45,330 nt of DNA from Caldisericales bacterium. GTDB lineage: Bacteria; Caldisericota; Caldisericia; JAAYUI01. Below the pieces are notes generated by a model. It was not told the origin of the DNA. It did not search any database and saw only the letters and a program-made list of their open reading frames with translations. The stretch covers positions 1-45,330 of the forward strand of contig JAAYUI010000013.1 of NCBI GenBank assembly GCA_012517765.1. Direction: 5' to 3'. The stretch's first letter is position 1. The number at the start of each line of letters is the position of its first letter. Below are positions 24,623 to 34,900 of this stretch, in pieces. The position numbers and the translations under genes are program-made.

Positions 24623-25054
24623 ATGAGGCGCATTATATTCATAGTCATAATAACAATGTTACTGACTACATCCTGCATGCAGATAGAGGGCAATGATTTA
24701 TTCCAGGATACCCTCTTTATAACAAAAAATATTGATGACATTCCATCAATATATCCTTTGCCACACAGCTCGATCGTTGACCCCGTAGCCGGGATATATG
24801 TTGAAAGCACATATCCTCCCGTATTCAATGGCAGCCTCAAGACGCAAGAAGATTACCGCAGTGTATATATGACACTCAATCGCGAGCTCAAGTCAATCGG
24901 GTGGCAGATTGAGGTCCAGAGTTCTTTTTTAAACAAAGAGTTTGACATGGCCCAAATTACTGCCTTCAGGGATGGTCTGTGGCTTTCTGTAAAGATCTAT
25001 TCTGAATACGGACAGACCAAGGTCACCTACCAGAGCCAGAGACGAACAAAATAG
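24623..25054 (+). CDS. small lipoprotein of unknown function
   Basis: The 143-residue product has a lipoprotein signal (IIFIVIITMLLTTSCMQ, lipidated Cys at 18) and a ~120-residue extracytoplasmic domain with alternating strand/helix pattern ending KIYSEYGQTKVTYQSQ. I do not recognise the family. The ATG has no Shine-Dalgarno sequence, and the likely -10 ends 5 nt upstream, which points to a leaderless transcript. The next gene has its own -10, so this is probably a single-gene unit. Confidence 0.65.
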   Translation: MRRIIFIVIITMLLTTSCMQIEGNDLFQDTLFITKNIDDIPSIYPLPHSSIVDPVAGIYVESTYPPVFNGSLKTQEDYRSVYMTLNRELKSIGWQIEVQSSFLNKEFDMAQITAFRDGLWLSVKIYSEYGQTKVTYQSQRRTK

Positions 25055-25086
25055 AACAAAACCATTTCCTTTGTCCTGTGTCAATG

Positions 25087-25092
25087 TATAAT
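25087..25092 (+). promoter_or_regulatory. -10 element upstream of SPFH/ABC operon
   Basis: A consensus TATAAT lies 30 nt before the ATG at 25123. The corresponding -35 (ATTTCC region near 25064) is weak. It gives a normal leader containing AGGAGG. Confidence 0.4.
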
Positions 25093-25122
25093 GTTTTGCA
25101 ACTAGACAAAGGAGGAATTGAA

Positions 25123-25974
25123 ATGACTGAAAGATACGTTGAAGGGAACCCTCGCAAGTTCAACACGAAAAGTATAATCTGGATTGCCGCCATAGTACTC
25201 ACAGTAATTGTTATATGGAACGGTTTCGTGGTCATCCCAGCAGGCAGCATTGGTGTTGTGCAGAGGTTTGGCGCAATCACTGGCCAAAAGGGCGAGGGGC
25301 TAAATTTTCTTATCCCGTTTGTTGACCAGGCAAGACTGGTCAGCGTCCAGACCCAGATGTATCAGGGAAAACTGGAGACTTTTTCAAAACAGCAACAGGA
25401 TGTTGTTATCGACATTACCGTAAATTACAGGCTTGATCCCACCATGGTCCAGGACATGGTCAGAAGGTTCAATTCCCTTGACAACATACTTGCAAGGGTC
25501 GTCGAGCCAAGCGTTTCCCAGGTTGTCAAGGAGATCATTCCGGACTATCTCACCGACCAGATCCATCTGAACAGGCTCAAGATAAGGGACTCGATAATAA
25601 ATGAACTCAATATCAGGATGGACCGTGAAGACAAAGACCCGAGCAAAAGAATAGGTGTTATTTTTGAAGATGTTAACCTCGTCAATATAACATTCTCGAA
25701 AGAGTATACAGATGCAATCGAGCGCAAGCAGGTTGCTGAGCAGGACGCCCTCAGGGCCGAATATAAGAGGCAAGAGGCCATGAAAAACAAGGAAATTGCC
25801 CAGGTCAATGCAGAGGCAAAAAAGATTGAACAACAACTTGTCAACCAGTCGCTCACGCAAGCCATACTCCAGAACAGATGGATTGAAAAATGGAACGGAA
25901 ACCTGCCCCAGGTAATGTCTGGTGATGGCGGCGGAGTCATACTAAACCTCGGAGACCTGAAGAGCGGAAAATGA
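25123..25974 (+). CDS. SPFH/prohibitin-family membrane protein
   Basis: The 283-residue product has an N-terminal membrane anchor (IIWIAAIVLTVIVIWNGFVVIPAG, about 19-42). An SPFH/Band 7 domain follows (GVVQRFGAITGQKGEGLNFLIPF, then VDITVNYRLDPT and FSKEYTDAIERKQVAEQDA), then a charged coiled coil (about 200-255). It ends in a Gly-rich tail. Such proteins oligomerise into membrane rings and organise microdomains or proteases. The start is ATG at 25123 after AGGAGG; an earlier in-frame ATG at 25078 precedes the -10 box. Its stop overlaps the start of the ABC ATPase gene (ATGA), tying this scaffold to the transporter. Confidence 0.9.
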   Translation: MTERYVEGNPRKFNTKSIIWIAAIVLTVIVIWNGFVVIPAGSIGVVQRFGAITGQKGEGLNFLIPFVDQARLVSVQTQMYQGKLETFSKQQQDVVIDITVNYRLDPTMVQDMVRRFNSLDNILARVVEPSVSQVVKEIIPDYLTDQIHLNRLKIRDSIINELNIRMDREDKDPSKRIGVIFEDVNLVNITFSKEYTDAIERKQVAEQDALRAEYKRQEAMKNKEIAQVNAEAKKIEQQLVNQSLTQAILQNRWIEKWNGNLPQVMSGDGGGVILNLGDLKSGK

Positions 25975-26909
25975 CAAACGAAATCGCAATAAGCGTTGAG
26001 AACCTCAAACGCTTTTACGGGAAATTTGAGGCCGTCAGTGGCATCACTTTTAATGTCAAAAGAGGCTCCATATTCGGGTTTCTTGGGCCAAATGGAGCAG
26101 GAAAGACAACAACGCTGTATGTTCTTACTGGTCTATTGAAACCACATGCTGGAAGCATAAGAGTGCTTGGCCTTGATCCTGAAAATGATGGCAACAAACT
26201 CCGCTCAAGGATAGGGTGTTTGCTTGAAGAATCCGGCATTTATGACACCATGACGCTCCATGAAAACCTTTTGTTCTTTGGAAAGGCGCAAAACATGGAC
26301 GAGAGGAAAATCAGGGAGAGGATAAAAGATGAGCTTGAATTCTTTTCTCTCTCTGATTACTCCAAAAAAAGGTGTGCGACGCTCTCAAAGGGAATGAGGC
26401 AAAAAGCCGCGCTTGCACGCGCAATGCTCTGCGAACCTGAAATACTGTTCCTCGATGAGCCAACAGCAAATCTTGACCCGGTCTCGTCTGCAGGATTCAG
26501 GGACCTGATACTGGAGCTGGCCAGAAAAAGGGGGACAACGGTTTTCCTCAATACCCACAGGCTGGACGAGTCACAAAGGGTCTGTGACAGTGTTGCAATC
26601 ATAAAAAGCGGCAAGATACTTGCCTGCGGCACCGTTGAAGAATTAAGGAAAAACTCTGGTAAGCATTCGGTCGTAGTTACAGCAAAAAATATCAGCAAAG
26701 AGAACGCCTTAAAAGCCCCTGGTAACCTTGGTAAACTTTCCAGGACCGATGGTGATTTTTTGTACTACGAACTCCATTCTGAGGAAAAAATACCAGCCCT
26801 CATACAGAAGCTTGTGGCCGATGGCGCACTGATATACGAGGTAAGGCAAGAAAAACTCTCGCTTGAAGACATCTTTATAGAGCTCGTGGAGGAAAACAAT
26901 GTGGCGTGA
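25971..26909 (+). CDS. ABC transporter ATP-binding protein
   Basis: The 312-residue protein has Walker A GPNGAGKTTT (about 38-47), the Q-loop region near 83, the signature LSKGMRQ near 140, Walker B ILFLDEPTANLDP near 160 and a switch His in NTHRLDE near 195. An extra C-terminal ~90 residues (KHSVVVTAKNIS to LEDIFIELVEE) is typical of the ABC-2-type export ATPases of the CcmA/NatA class. It would energise the permease in the next gene, with 11-nt overlap. The ATG overlaps the SPFH gene. Export of a lipid, drug or peptide is possible; the substrate is unknown. Confidence 0.93.
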   Translation: MTNEIAISVENLKRFYGKFEAVSGITFNVKRGSIFGFLGPNGAGKTTTLYVLTGLLKPHAGSIRVLGLDPENDGNKLRSRIGCLLEESGIYDTMTLHENLLFFGKAQNMDERKIRERIKDELEFFSLSDYSKKRCATLSKGMRQKAALARAMLCEPEILFLDEPTANLDPVSSAGFRDLILELARKRGTTVFLNTHRLDESQRVCDSVAIIKSGKILACGTVEELRKNSGKHSVVVTAKNISKENALKAPGNLGKLSRTDGDFLYYELHSEEKIPALIQKLVADGALIYEVRQEKLSLEDIFIELVEENNVA

Positions 26910-27606
26910 CATCAGGCTTGTGGCATGGAAGGAAAGACTCCAGACCATGGCCAACAAGGAAATAATGATAGGGGTTGTAATACTTCCTATTGTTTATGGA
27001 GTCATGTTTCCCCTGACTGCACCAATGTTGTCCCCGGACAAAAACCCTGCATTGCCACTTCTTCTAATGCTGGTTGCAGCGCTCATATCAAGCATCGAAA
27101 CTGTCTATGCGTTTGCCGGCGAAAGGGAAGCAAACACATTGCCAACGCTCCTGACAACAAGACTTTCCGATTCGGCGCTGGTCCTTGGCAAATCCATGTT
27201 TGCTGTTGCACTTGGTGCAATATCCTACATATCCACAATCGTCATTTACCTCATCTCGTACAATCTCCTTGCAAGACCAGCAGGTTCACCAATGTTCCTC
27301 TTTCAGGACAACCTTCCGCTCCTTCTGGTCTATCTGCTGATGCCGATGGCTTTTTGCCTGTTTTCCACATCGATAGGCATGCTGATCTCGACCAAGGTCA
27401 AAAACACCAAAATGGGTGCAGGTCTTTCGACCCTCCCGGAACTCCCATTCATAGGTCTTGTCGCATGGGTTATATTCGGAAACCCGCTCAATATCCCCCT
27501 GATGCTTTCCTACACAATTATCGGCGCTGGCCTTGCCATTCTGGGCGTTGCGATATTCCTTGCAACAATTGGCATGTTCTCAAGGGAGAAGATGGTCCTC
27601 AGATAA
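26899..27606 (+). CDS. ABC-2-type transporter permease
   Basis: The 235-residue product has about six hydrophobic segments (IMIGVVILPIVYGVMFPL, LLLMLVAALISSIETVYAF, MFAVALGAISYISTIVIYLI, LLLVYLLMPMAFCLFSTSIGML, then two near the end). It also has the cytosolic motif AGEREANTLPTLLTT, which is characteristic of ABC-2 permeases that work with CcmA-type ATPases. It is about the usual size for one half of a NatB-like exporter. GGAGG precedes the ATG within the end of the ATPase gene. It probably forms a homodimer with two copies of the preceding ATPase. Confidence 0.87.
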   Translation: MWRDIRLVAWKERLQTMANKEIMIGVVILPIVYGVMFPLTAPMLSPDKNPALPLLLMLVAALISSIETVYAFAGEREANTLPTLLTTRLSDSALVLGKSMFAVALGAISYISTIVIYLISYNLLARPAGSPMFLFQDNLPLLLVYLLMPMAFCLFSTSIGMLISTKVKNTKMGAGLSTLPELPFIGLVAWVIFGNPLNIPLMLSYTIIGAGLAILGVAIFLATIGMFSREKMVLR

Positions 27607-27634
27607 AGAAAAAGCAATTCGCCAAAAAAAATGG

Positions 27635-27674
27635 GAGACCTTTTCATAAAAAAGTGGAAAGGTCTCTTTTTTTT
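27635..27674 (+). terminator. intrinsic terminator of SPFH/ABC operon
   Basis: GAGACCTTT pairs with AAAGGTCTC around a loop of about 20 nt, followed by a run of eight T. Confidence 0.85.
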
Positions 27675-27686
27675 ATTTCTCACCAC

Positions 27687-27714
27687 TTCAAAAAACAAAC
27701 TCGCATGCTATCAT
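27687..27714 (+). promoter_or_regulatory. promoter of leaderless oxidoreductase gene
   Basis: TATCAT (27709-27714) ends 7 nt before the ATG at 27722. A weak TTCAAA lies 16 bp further upstream. No ribosome site is present. Confidence 0.4.
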
Positions 27715-27721
27715 TTCCTTC

Positions 27722-28795
27722 ATGGTAGAGAGTCCCTTCCATATAAAAAACTTTGCACTCAAAAACAGGATAGTTGTTCCTCCATTTGTCAGAAATCTTG
27801 CAACAGACGATGGCATGGCAACAGAAAAGTTGCTTGATTCATATAGACAAAGCGCGCTTTCCGGGGCCTCGGTGGTCATCGTTGAAGCAACATACGTCCA
27901 CGAACTAGGAAGAATATTCGGCTTCAAACAGCTTGGTGCAACCAGCAGCCTGCACTCGGATAGCCTCAGGCAAGTGGCCAGTTCAATAAAATCCTTTAGC
28001 ATACCAGCGATCATCCAGCTCGTTCATTCAGGAAGGATGAGCCTGGATAGGGACTGCATCGCCCCGTCAGCCATTCCCTTCGAAAATGGATTGACTCCAA
28101 AGGAGATGACACTTGAAGACATCAATTTCGTCAAAGAGTGTTTTGCCAATTCCATAAAAATGGCCATTGAGGCTGGTTTTGATGGCGTGGAGATCCACAA
28201 TGCCCATGGCTATCTCCTGTCACAGTTCCTCTCGCCGTCATCAAACACAAGAAATGATGCTTATGGCGGCCCTTTTGAAAATAGATCGAGGCTCGCAAAA
28301 GAAATAGTTACAGAGGCCAGAAAAATCATCGGACCAGAAAAAATCCTGTCTGTGCGCCTTGGCGCATGTGATATGGTAAAAGGTGGCCTCAACATCAACG
28401 AAGGTGTGAAAACAGCAAAACTTTTCAAGGAGGCTGGCGCAGACCTGATAAATGTTTCGGTTGGCATAGCCCCTTCAAGACTTGGTGGAAGCCAGACTGC
28501 AAGAAGGCTTAATTTTGCTCCTCTTGCCAGGGCAATAAAAAATGCTGGTGTCTGTCCTGTTGCCATTGCTGGAAGAATAACAACAAAAGAGGATTGCGAG
28601 ATTGTCCTCGGACAAGGCATCGCCGATCTTGTCTGTGTCTGCCGTGCCATTCTCTCCGATCCTCTCTGGACAAGGAAAGTACTTGGTGAAATTGAAGCCC
28701 CAATCATAAAGTGTTTGGGATGCAGGCCAAAATGCAGCCACTTTGCAACTGGCTGTCCAAAAAAAATCATAACCCTCTCCAAAAAAGTTTTCTAA
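27722..28795 (+). CDS. Old Yellow Enzyme-family NADH:flavin oxidoreductase
   Basis: The 357-residue enzyme is a single FMN TIM-barrel of the OYE family. It shows KNRIVVPP near 14, QLVHSGR near 100, AGFDGVEIHNAHGYLLSQFLSP across ~150-172 (family motif), NTRNDAYGG, and a C-terminal phosphate-binding GRITTKEDCE near 285. After the barrel, CLGCRPKCSHFATGC gives C-x2-C-x3-C-x6-C. This is a compact version of the [4Fe-4S] motif found in 2,4-dienoyl-CoA-reductase-type members, but the second FAD/NADH half of those enzymes is absent. It would need an outside electron donor. It probably reduces activated C=C bonds. No SD is present, and the ATG sits 7 nt after a -10 box. Confidence 0.9.
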   Translation: MVESPFHIKNFALKNRIVVPPFVRNLATDDGMATEKLLDSYRQSALSGASVVIVEATYVHELGRIFGFKQLGATSSLHSDSLRQVASSIKSFSIPAIIQLVHSGRMSLDRDCIAPSAIPFENGLTPKEMTLEDINFVKECFANSIKMAIEAGFDGVEIHNAHGYLLSQFLSPSSNTRNDAYGGPFENRSRLAKEIVTEARKIIGPEKILSVRLGACDMVKGGLNINEGVKTAKLFKEAGADLINVSVGIAPSRLGGSQTARRLNFAPLARAIKNAGVCPVAIAGRITTKEDCEIVLGQGIADLVCVCRAILSDPLWTRKVLGEIEAPIIKCLGCRPKCSHFATGCPKKIITLSKKVF

Positions 28796-28926
28796 AACAA
28801 ATTTTTCTTCAAGTGTTCAGTCACAAATTCATCGGCTTTGATGGAACCTCAATTATATTTAATTCCTGGATTTCAATGTAATTTTCCGCTATTGACCACT
28901 CTTTTTTTATGGATTCGCCATTAAAT

Positions 28927-28957
28927 AAAAAAGCCCCCGGAAACGGGGGCTTTTTTT
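28927..28957. terminator. bidirectional intrinsic terminator between oxidoreductase and giant protein 2
   Basis: A 13-bp stem (AAAAAAGCCCCCG/CGGGGGCTTTTTT) is capped by a GAAA tetraloop, with T runs on both strands. Confidence 0.95.
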
Positions 28958-28985
28958 GTTGTTTTGTTACAGTCTTAATCTTCTA

Positions 28986-31900
28986 TCAGGGTTTCCTGTC
29001 GAGGATTATCATGACTGTTTTGTCGGCATCATTCACCTGTGTCACAAGGCCCATTTTTGAGCATACGTCAACTGCCGGAACAATCACCAGGCTACCGGAA
29101 AGCGTTGGAGCAGACTGAATCGTTTTTTCATTGCCATCAATCTGGACCTTCTTTGAGCCAATTGTTGCAATGAGTGTATGGCTGTTGATTTGTATCTGGA
29201 CGGTATTTGTTGCTGGATTAAAGTCCACTGTTCCGCCAAGGAGCTTTATGAAATCGACTGGTGTCAAGAACTCTGCACCCTTTGGAGCAAGTGGAAGAGC
29301 GTTTGGTGTGCTACCAACTATTGCATTCACATCACCCTGCTTGAGTGTCATGATGACCCTGTCAACATTGACGATTGTTACCATGACCGAGCTGGTGTTG
29401 CCAGCGAGGTCTGTGGCTTCAATCTTGAACTCGTTCTTGCTTGGTGCCGGAGCGAGCTTCACATTGTCAAGGACCCACATGTCATGAACAACGATTGCTT
29501 CACCAACAACTGCACCTGACATGTCCTTTACAGTGATTTTGGAATCGGCATCAACCCTGCCTTTGAGCTTGATTGAATCTTTTCCATACACAGTATTGTT
29601 TTCGCCAATTGCGTCAATCATGATGGCTGGGCCCTCTTTGTCGAGGGTGACATAGACCATCTTTGTTGTGGTATTGCCTGAACCATCGGTTGCAACAACA
29701 ACTATTGTGTTTTTACCGTTCTGGAGCCTTGCAGTTCCAGTAAACTTGTCGCCCTTTGTGGTGGCCGGCTTGCCATTGATTGTTATTGTGGCACCGCTTT
29801 CGGTTGTACCAGTGATCTGTACTTCGTCCTTGTTGGTTATCGGAACGACCGGGTCAACTTCGAGCATTGGCGGGGTCTTGTCTGAGCCAACCATGATCTT
29901 TGTTGATGATCCCTTGAAATTGTCTGCTGTTGCTTCAATCTTGAGGAATCCTGTTGCGTTTGGAGCAACTTCGATTTCAACTTCACCCTTGCCGTTTGTT
30001 GTCTTGGTCTGGTCGACACCAAGGCCAGAGATTTTTACCTTTGCGCCCGCAACTGGTGCGCCGGCGCCATATTCCTTGACTGTGATGAAGATCTTGCCAT
30101 TGGCTTTTGGCGTAAGCTCTTCAATGGTTTCTGCCGTAATTTCAAGTCCTTTGCCAACATCGAACTTCTGTACTTTCACGCCGTAGAATTCAGGCTTTGT
30201 CATCTTTATAACCTGGTCGCAAACGTCTGAACCTGCGCAGAAGTACTTGTTCTTCTGGAGATAGAACATGTTGATTGTTGCTTCGCCAAGACCTGTTGGT
30301 GTGAACTCGATTGTGGTTTCCATGACCTTTTCGTCTTCAGCCGATGGCTTCGTTCTGCCATAGACTGCCTGCTCGTGCTGGTTGCCAACCATCATGATGT
30401 ACCCGTCCGGGTGCATTGGGGCATCCCTCTCGTCGGCTGGCCTGATCTCGCAGATCAGCTGGTTGGTCCAGTTGTAAATAAGATCATAGTTGTCGCCGTT
30501 GAGGAATTCCTTACCGATCTCTTCCCTGTTTCCGGTTGATGCATCAAGCACCTTGACCTTCGGCGGGGCGATCTGTGCAACATGGTCTGACCAAGCTTCC
30601 CAGTCAAGATAGAACGTCTGGTCATTGGACACTGTGTATTTGAATCTTCTCTGGATTTCCCTCGGGTCTGTCCTGAACCTTGGCGGATATCCAGCCACGT
30701 CGGCCTCATTGCGGTTGTTGGTGTAGGTGTTGGAGCCAACAAGTCCGCCAACGAAGCAGGCGTCCTCTGCAAAGAGGAAGAACTCTGTCTGGGCATTGAC
30801 ATCAAGCCCGAGTGCATCGTGGTAATCAAGCTCGCCGTTGGAGTCGATGTCTGCAAACAGCGCACCGCCCCAGTATGGATAGTTATAAATGTTTCCAAGT
30901 CCCCAACCCCTTGCGAGTGGCTCGGAGGCTCCGGTGAGGGAGAACTCGAGGTTTGGCGGGATTCTCTTGTTGATTGCCCAGCCCTTGAGGGTCGGGTCTT
31001 TCGGGTTCACATAGTCAACTTCCCACTCGTTTTTATCCCTGTACCAGTAGCAAGTCGAGTTGTATTCAACATATCCGCTCTCGACCCTGTCACGGCACTT
31101 CTGGTACTCAAGCCTTGTGTTTAGCGTAAATCCACCGAACTGGTAGAGTTCCTTGTTGCCCGGGTCAATTGCGTTTGTAATTCCGTCTTTCTTTTCTGAA
31201 GCGTCAAAATCGAACCCGACGTGTGGATAAATCTTTATTCCGCACGGTGTTCCTTGGCACGGGTTAAAGTCAAAGTCGAAGCTGTCCGGCCTAGTCACAA
31301 ACGGGGTGAACCTTGCTGTGTTCTTGACACCGCCACCGCAAACCGAAACGCCCTTTGTTACGCCTTTGACAAGACGGCCTTCTGCGTCGGTTATGGTTAC
31401 CCTGATCTTGTAGACGCGGTTGTCACCGGCAGTCATTACGAAGTCCGGATCTCCTGGGGAGGAGAAGAATGTAAGATTCGGGTCTTCGGAATTGACGATC
31501 TCGTAGGACACCTTTGGTGATTCGATCGGTATTACAACAGTTCCCCTGTGCTTGCGGTCTGGTGTGTAAACATGGACGATAAACTGGTGGTCTTTTAGCC
31601 ACTTTTCTTCATCTGGTGAGCCTTCTTCACCTTTCCATGTGGTAACATCGTTTGCACAGAAGCCCCTGAAGATATACTTGCCATTCTTTGCCTGTGAGAA
31701 GTCGATCTTTATCGGGCGGAATGGTATCGAGATCGTGTCATCGCATGTATTGATGTCAAGTGTTCTGACAGAGAAAAGCTCTTCGTTGTTGTCAATGCCA
31801 AGGTCCCTGTTGTGCAGGTTGGTCCTGACAAAGAAGTACTGCGGCAGCGAAGATCCTGGGCCATAGTAATAGAAGTCGTCAATGTACGGGTCTTTGAAGA

Positions 31901-34900
31901 GGTAGTTCCAGATGTGGTCTTCCTTGACCAGGCTCTGGTTATGGATGTCCTTGATTCCCTGCGAGAGGTCAACATTCTTGCCTTCGGCATTTTTGACTTC
32001 GAATGTAAGTGGCGTGTCTGGGGAGATGAGTTCGGGAGTAATGCCTGCGGTGAGAAGCTTCGGTGAAGCAACAGTGACAATAAGGTCGTCAAGCGGCTCG
32101 ACCGGAATTGCAATCTGGCCTGCGAGGTAAACTTCGTGGCTGTACCTCATCCTGTTGGCAGATGCATTCGACTGCTGGTATGTGTCCTGCAGAGGAGATG
32201 GATCCCAGAATGGGGAGAATGCCCTGTCGTTGTTGTCATCGCCATACTTGTATGCTGTTACATATAGTGGGAGGAGTTCCTTGTCGGAGATGATGTGGTC
32301 TGGCGGATCACCAATACCTTCCTCGCCACCAAAATCAAGACCGGAGGTTTCGACGCGGCACCTGTTGGAATCGGTGAGCTCAAACACATAGACGCCGTTG
32401 TTGCGCTGGAATGTACGGGCATCAATGATACCGGCATTCCAGGTGTTTGTTGCCATGTCATAGCTTCCGCAGATCTCGGTTTCCCAGTCCTTGAATGTTA
32501 CCTTTGAGTCTCCATTGATGTCTATCGGCTCGCTGTCCCATGTGGTGTCATACTGGGAGCTGCTTCCATCAGACCTGCCGTAATAGAACCTTGTTGATCC
32601 TGGCGGATTGGTTATCCAGCCATCGCCAGCGCCAAACATAAGGTCCTTGCCAGCCCTCTGGACGCCCCTGTCCTGCCAGATGTAAACCAGTGCGTCATTG
32701 CACTCTTTGTTTGCCTGGATTGGCTGGTTCTCGGAGAGGGTGACCTCAACCTTGTTGTCTATTCCAAGCGGTGCATTCCTTATTGTCGGGTCATCTGAAA
32801 TGACATAGTTGATTCCAAGGGCGTGCACATCAACACCGTCAACCGGCGGCGCAGTGCAGCAATCCTGGTACATCTTGAAGGTGCCATCTGCAAGAGTGAC
32901 GTAAATGAGGATCTTGCCTGGCTGCCATGGAATAAGCTCGTCAACAACGATAACGTTGTCAGTGTTTTCAACCATGCCCGGTCCAACCGGTGTTCCATAG
33001 CCAACTGATGCAAAATTAAGGTTATGGAGTTTCTTTATGAGATCGTTTGGTTTTCTGTACTGGCGGTTCTCGTTCGGGATTCCTTCATACGGAGTGAACG
33101 GATCTGAGCCAGAATCACCGTTCCAGTCTGCCCTGACTTCCTGATACTCGAAGTCCCTGTAGTTGGTCTGGTCGATGACTATCTTTCCTGTCCAGTCATA
33201 AGAGATCGGGACCTGCTTTAGGCCATTGTATTCATATTGCGTTGTGACGGAGCCTGTGACCCTGTCGATAACTTTCGGGCGCGCAAATGGTCCGACAATC
33301 TCCATCCTGACCATTCTTCTGTCAATATCCCAGTCAGGATTGAAGGAGAGGTGGCGGCCTTCGCCATCTTTCACGATAAAGTAGAAACCATAGTCAGTGA
33401 GCGGGAAGAATTCTGTTCCAAGCTTGCCAAACTGCTCGTTGGTAAGCCTTTCGTTCATTCTCTTGCTCCATATTGCGGGATACGCGTTCCATCCAAAAGG
33501 TCCGCCCCTTCCGCCCCATACCTGGCCGGTAACACGGCCGGTGTGAGTCTGTCCACCAGGATAGCACCTGAATTCGGACGAGACGTAGCGAAGGATTGGA
33601 TCATACGGGGCCTGGATCTGCGGGGTCGGGATCTGGAGTGGTGAAAGTGGTCCAAGATACCTGGCCGTGGTTGTTCCGGCTGTGTAATGAATGTCAGAGA
33701 ACTGGAGCGCGTGGTCGACAATTGTGAACTCTGCAAAGTTGACGTATGGATCTGGTGGGTAAACTTTCATGTCGAGAGTTCCGCAATAATCAATGCCTTT
33801 GTGGTATGAACCATTGATCATCTTGTCATACACGAAGAACGGTCCGCCATTTGTGATTGCAGGATGTGCAATGGTGGAGTTGTAATCAAAGGTTGTCATG
33901 TTGGAGTAGATGCGGATATTGAGATGTGTCGAGCCATCTTTTGGCTTGACTGCAACAAGGCACTCTCCACCTGGGTCGGAAGGTGTCACCTGGCCATAGC
34001 CCGTGACGTAGGTTGGCACACCATACTGGACAATGTATCCAAACACGCCGTCAAATATTCCAAGGCGGTCCGAGCGGAGCGGATATCCAACATAACCGCT
34101 GACATCTCCAAGCTTCCTGAGTCCTGGAACTTCGCAAACATCGCAATTTCCAACACCCTGTGAGCAGTCTATGTCTTCAAGCGATACCCTGTTGTCAACG
34201 AAAACTGGTGTTTTCTTGATTCCAATATTGTTCGGGATTGGGAACACGCCTGTGTATTCCTGCCCAAGGAGGTAATCATTCGGATCAAGTGCCCATGGAA
34301 CCTGTGGATATTGTGTATCTATCGGAATTTGTGGTGGCTCATACCAGTACCAGTAATAGTAGGTACCGTCTGTGTTGTACTGGACAATAAATTTGTGCTG
34401 TGATGCAGTATTTGCAGGAACTGCCACTGCCATCCAAGCGATTCCTCCACCATTGCAATTGTAGTTGACAATGTTGGCGTGGAACGGGGTTTCCTGTCTT
34501 CCGGAAAGATCAAACGGGATGGAGAACGGAACGCCTGCCGGATCATTGACATCGTTCTCGTTGTCAGCATCAGTCAGTTTAATGGAGACGTTCGGGAAGC
34601 GCTGGTCAAGTGTGGTGATGCAGAGCCTGTTTGCTGTAAGTACCAGCTTCTCAGGATCTACCCTGTTATAGAATACGTCAAAGCAGTCATAGTTGTCCTG
34701 AAGGTCAGCCGGAAGCGGAGGATACGGGAGATTTCCTTCTGGATAGTAGAAGCTGTCCTGCGCCCACGGAACAAAGCGTCCCTTTATGCGCTCCTTGAAG
34801 GTCTTGCCAACAAGAGGATCGGATGACATGCCATGGAGGTCCCAGAAGAAGTCACCATAGTAGCCGTCTGGCGGTGCTGGTCTCTGGCCACCATTGTCCC

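Noticed and set aside
26925-27728. 267-codon open frame on the plus strand within the ABC permease
   Set aside because: It lies in another frame of a clear permease, is rich in Cys/His and has no domain; it is a shadow frame.
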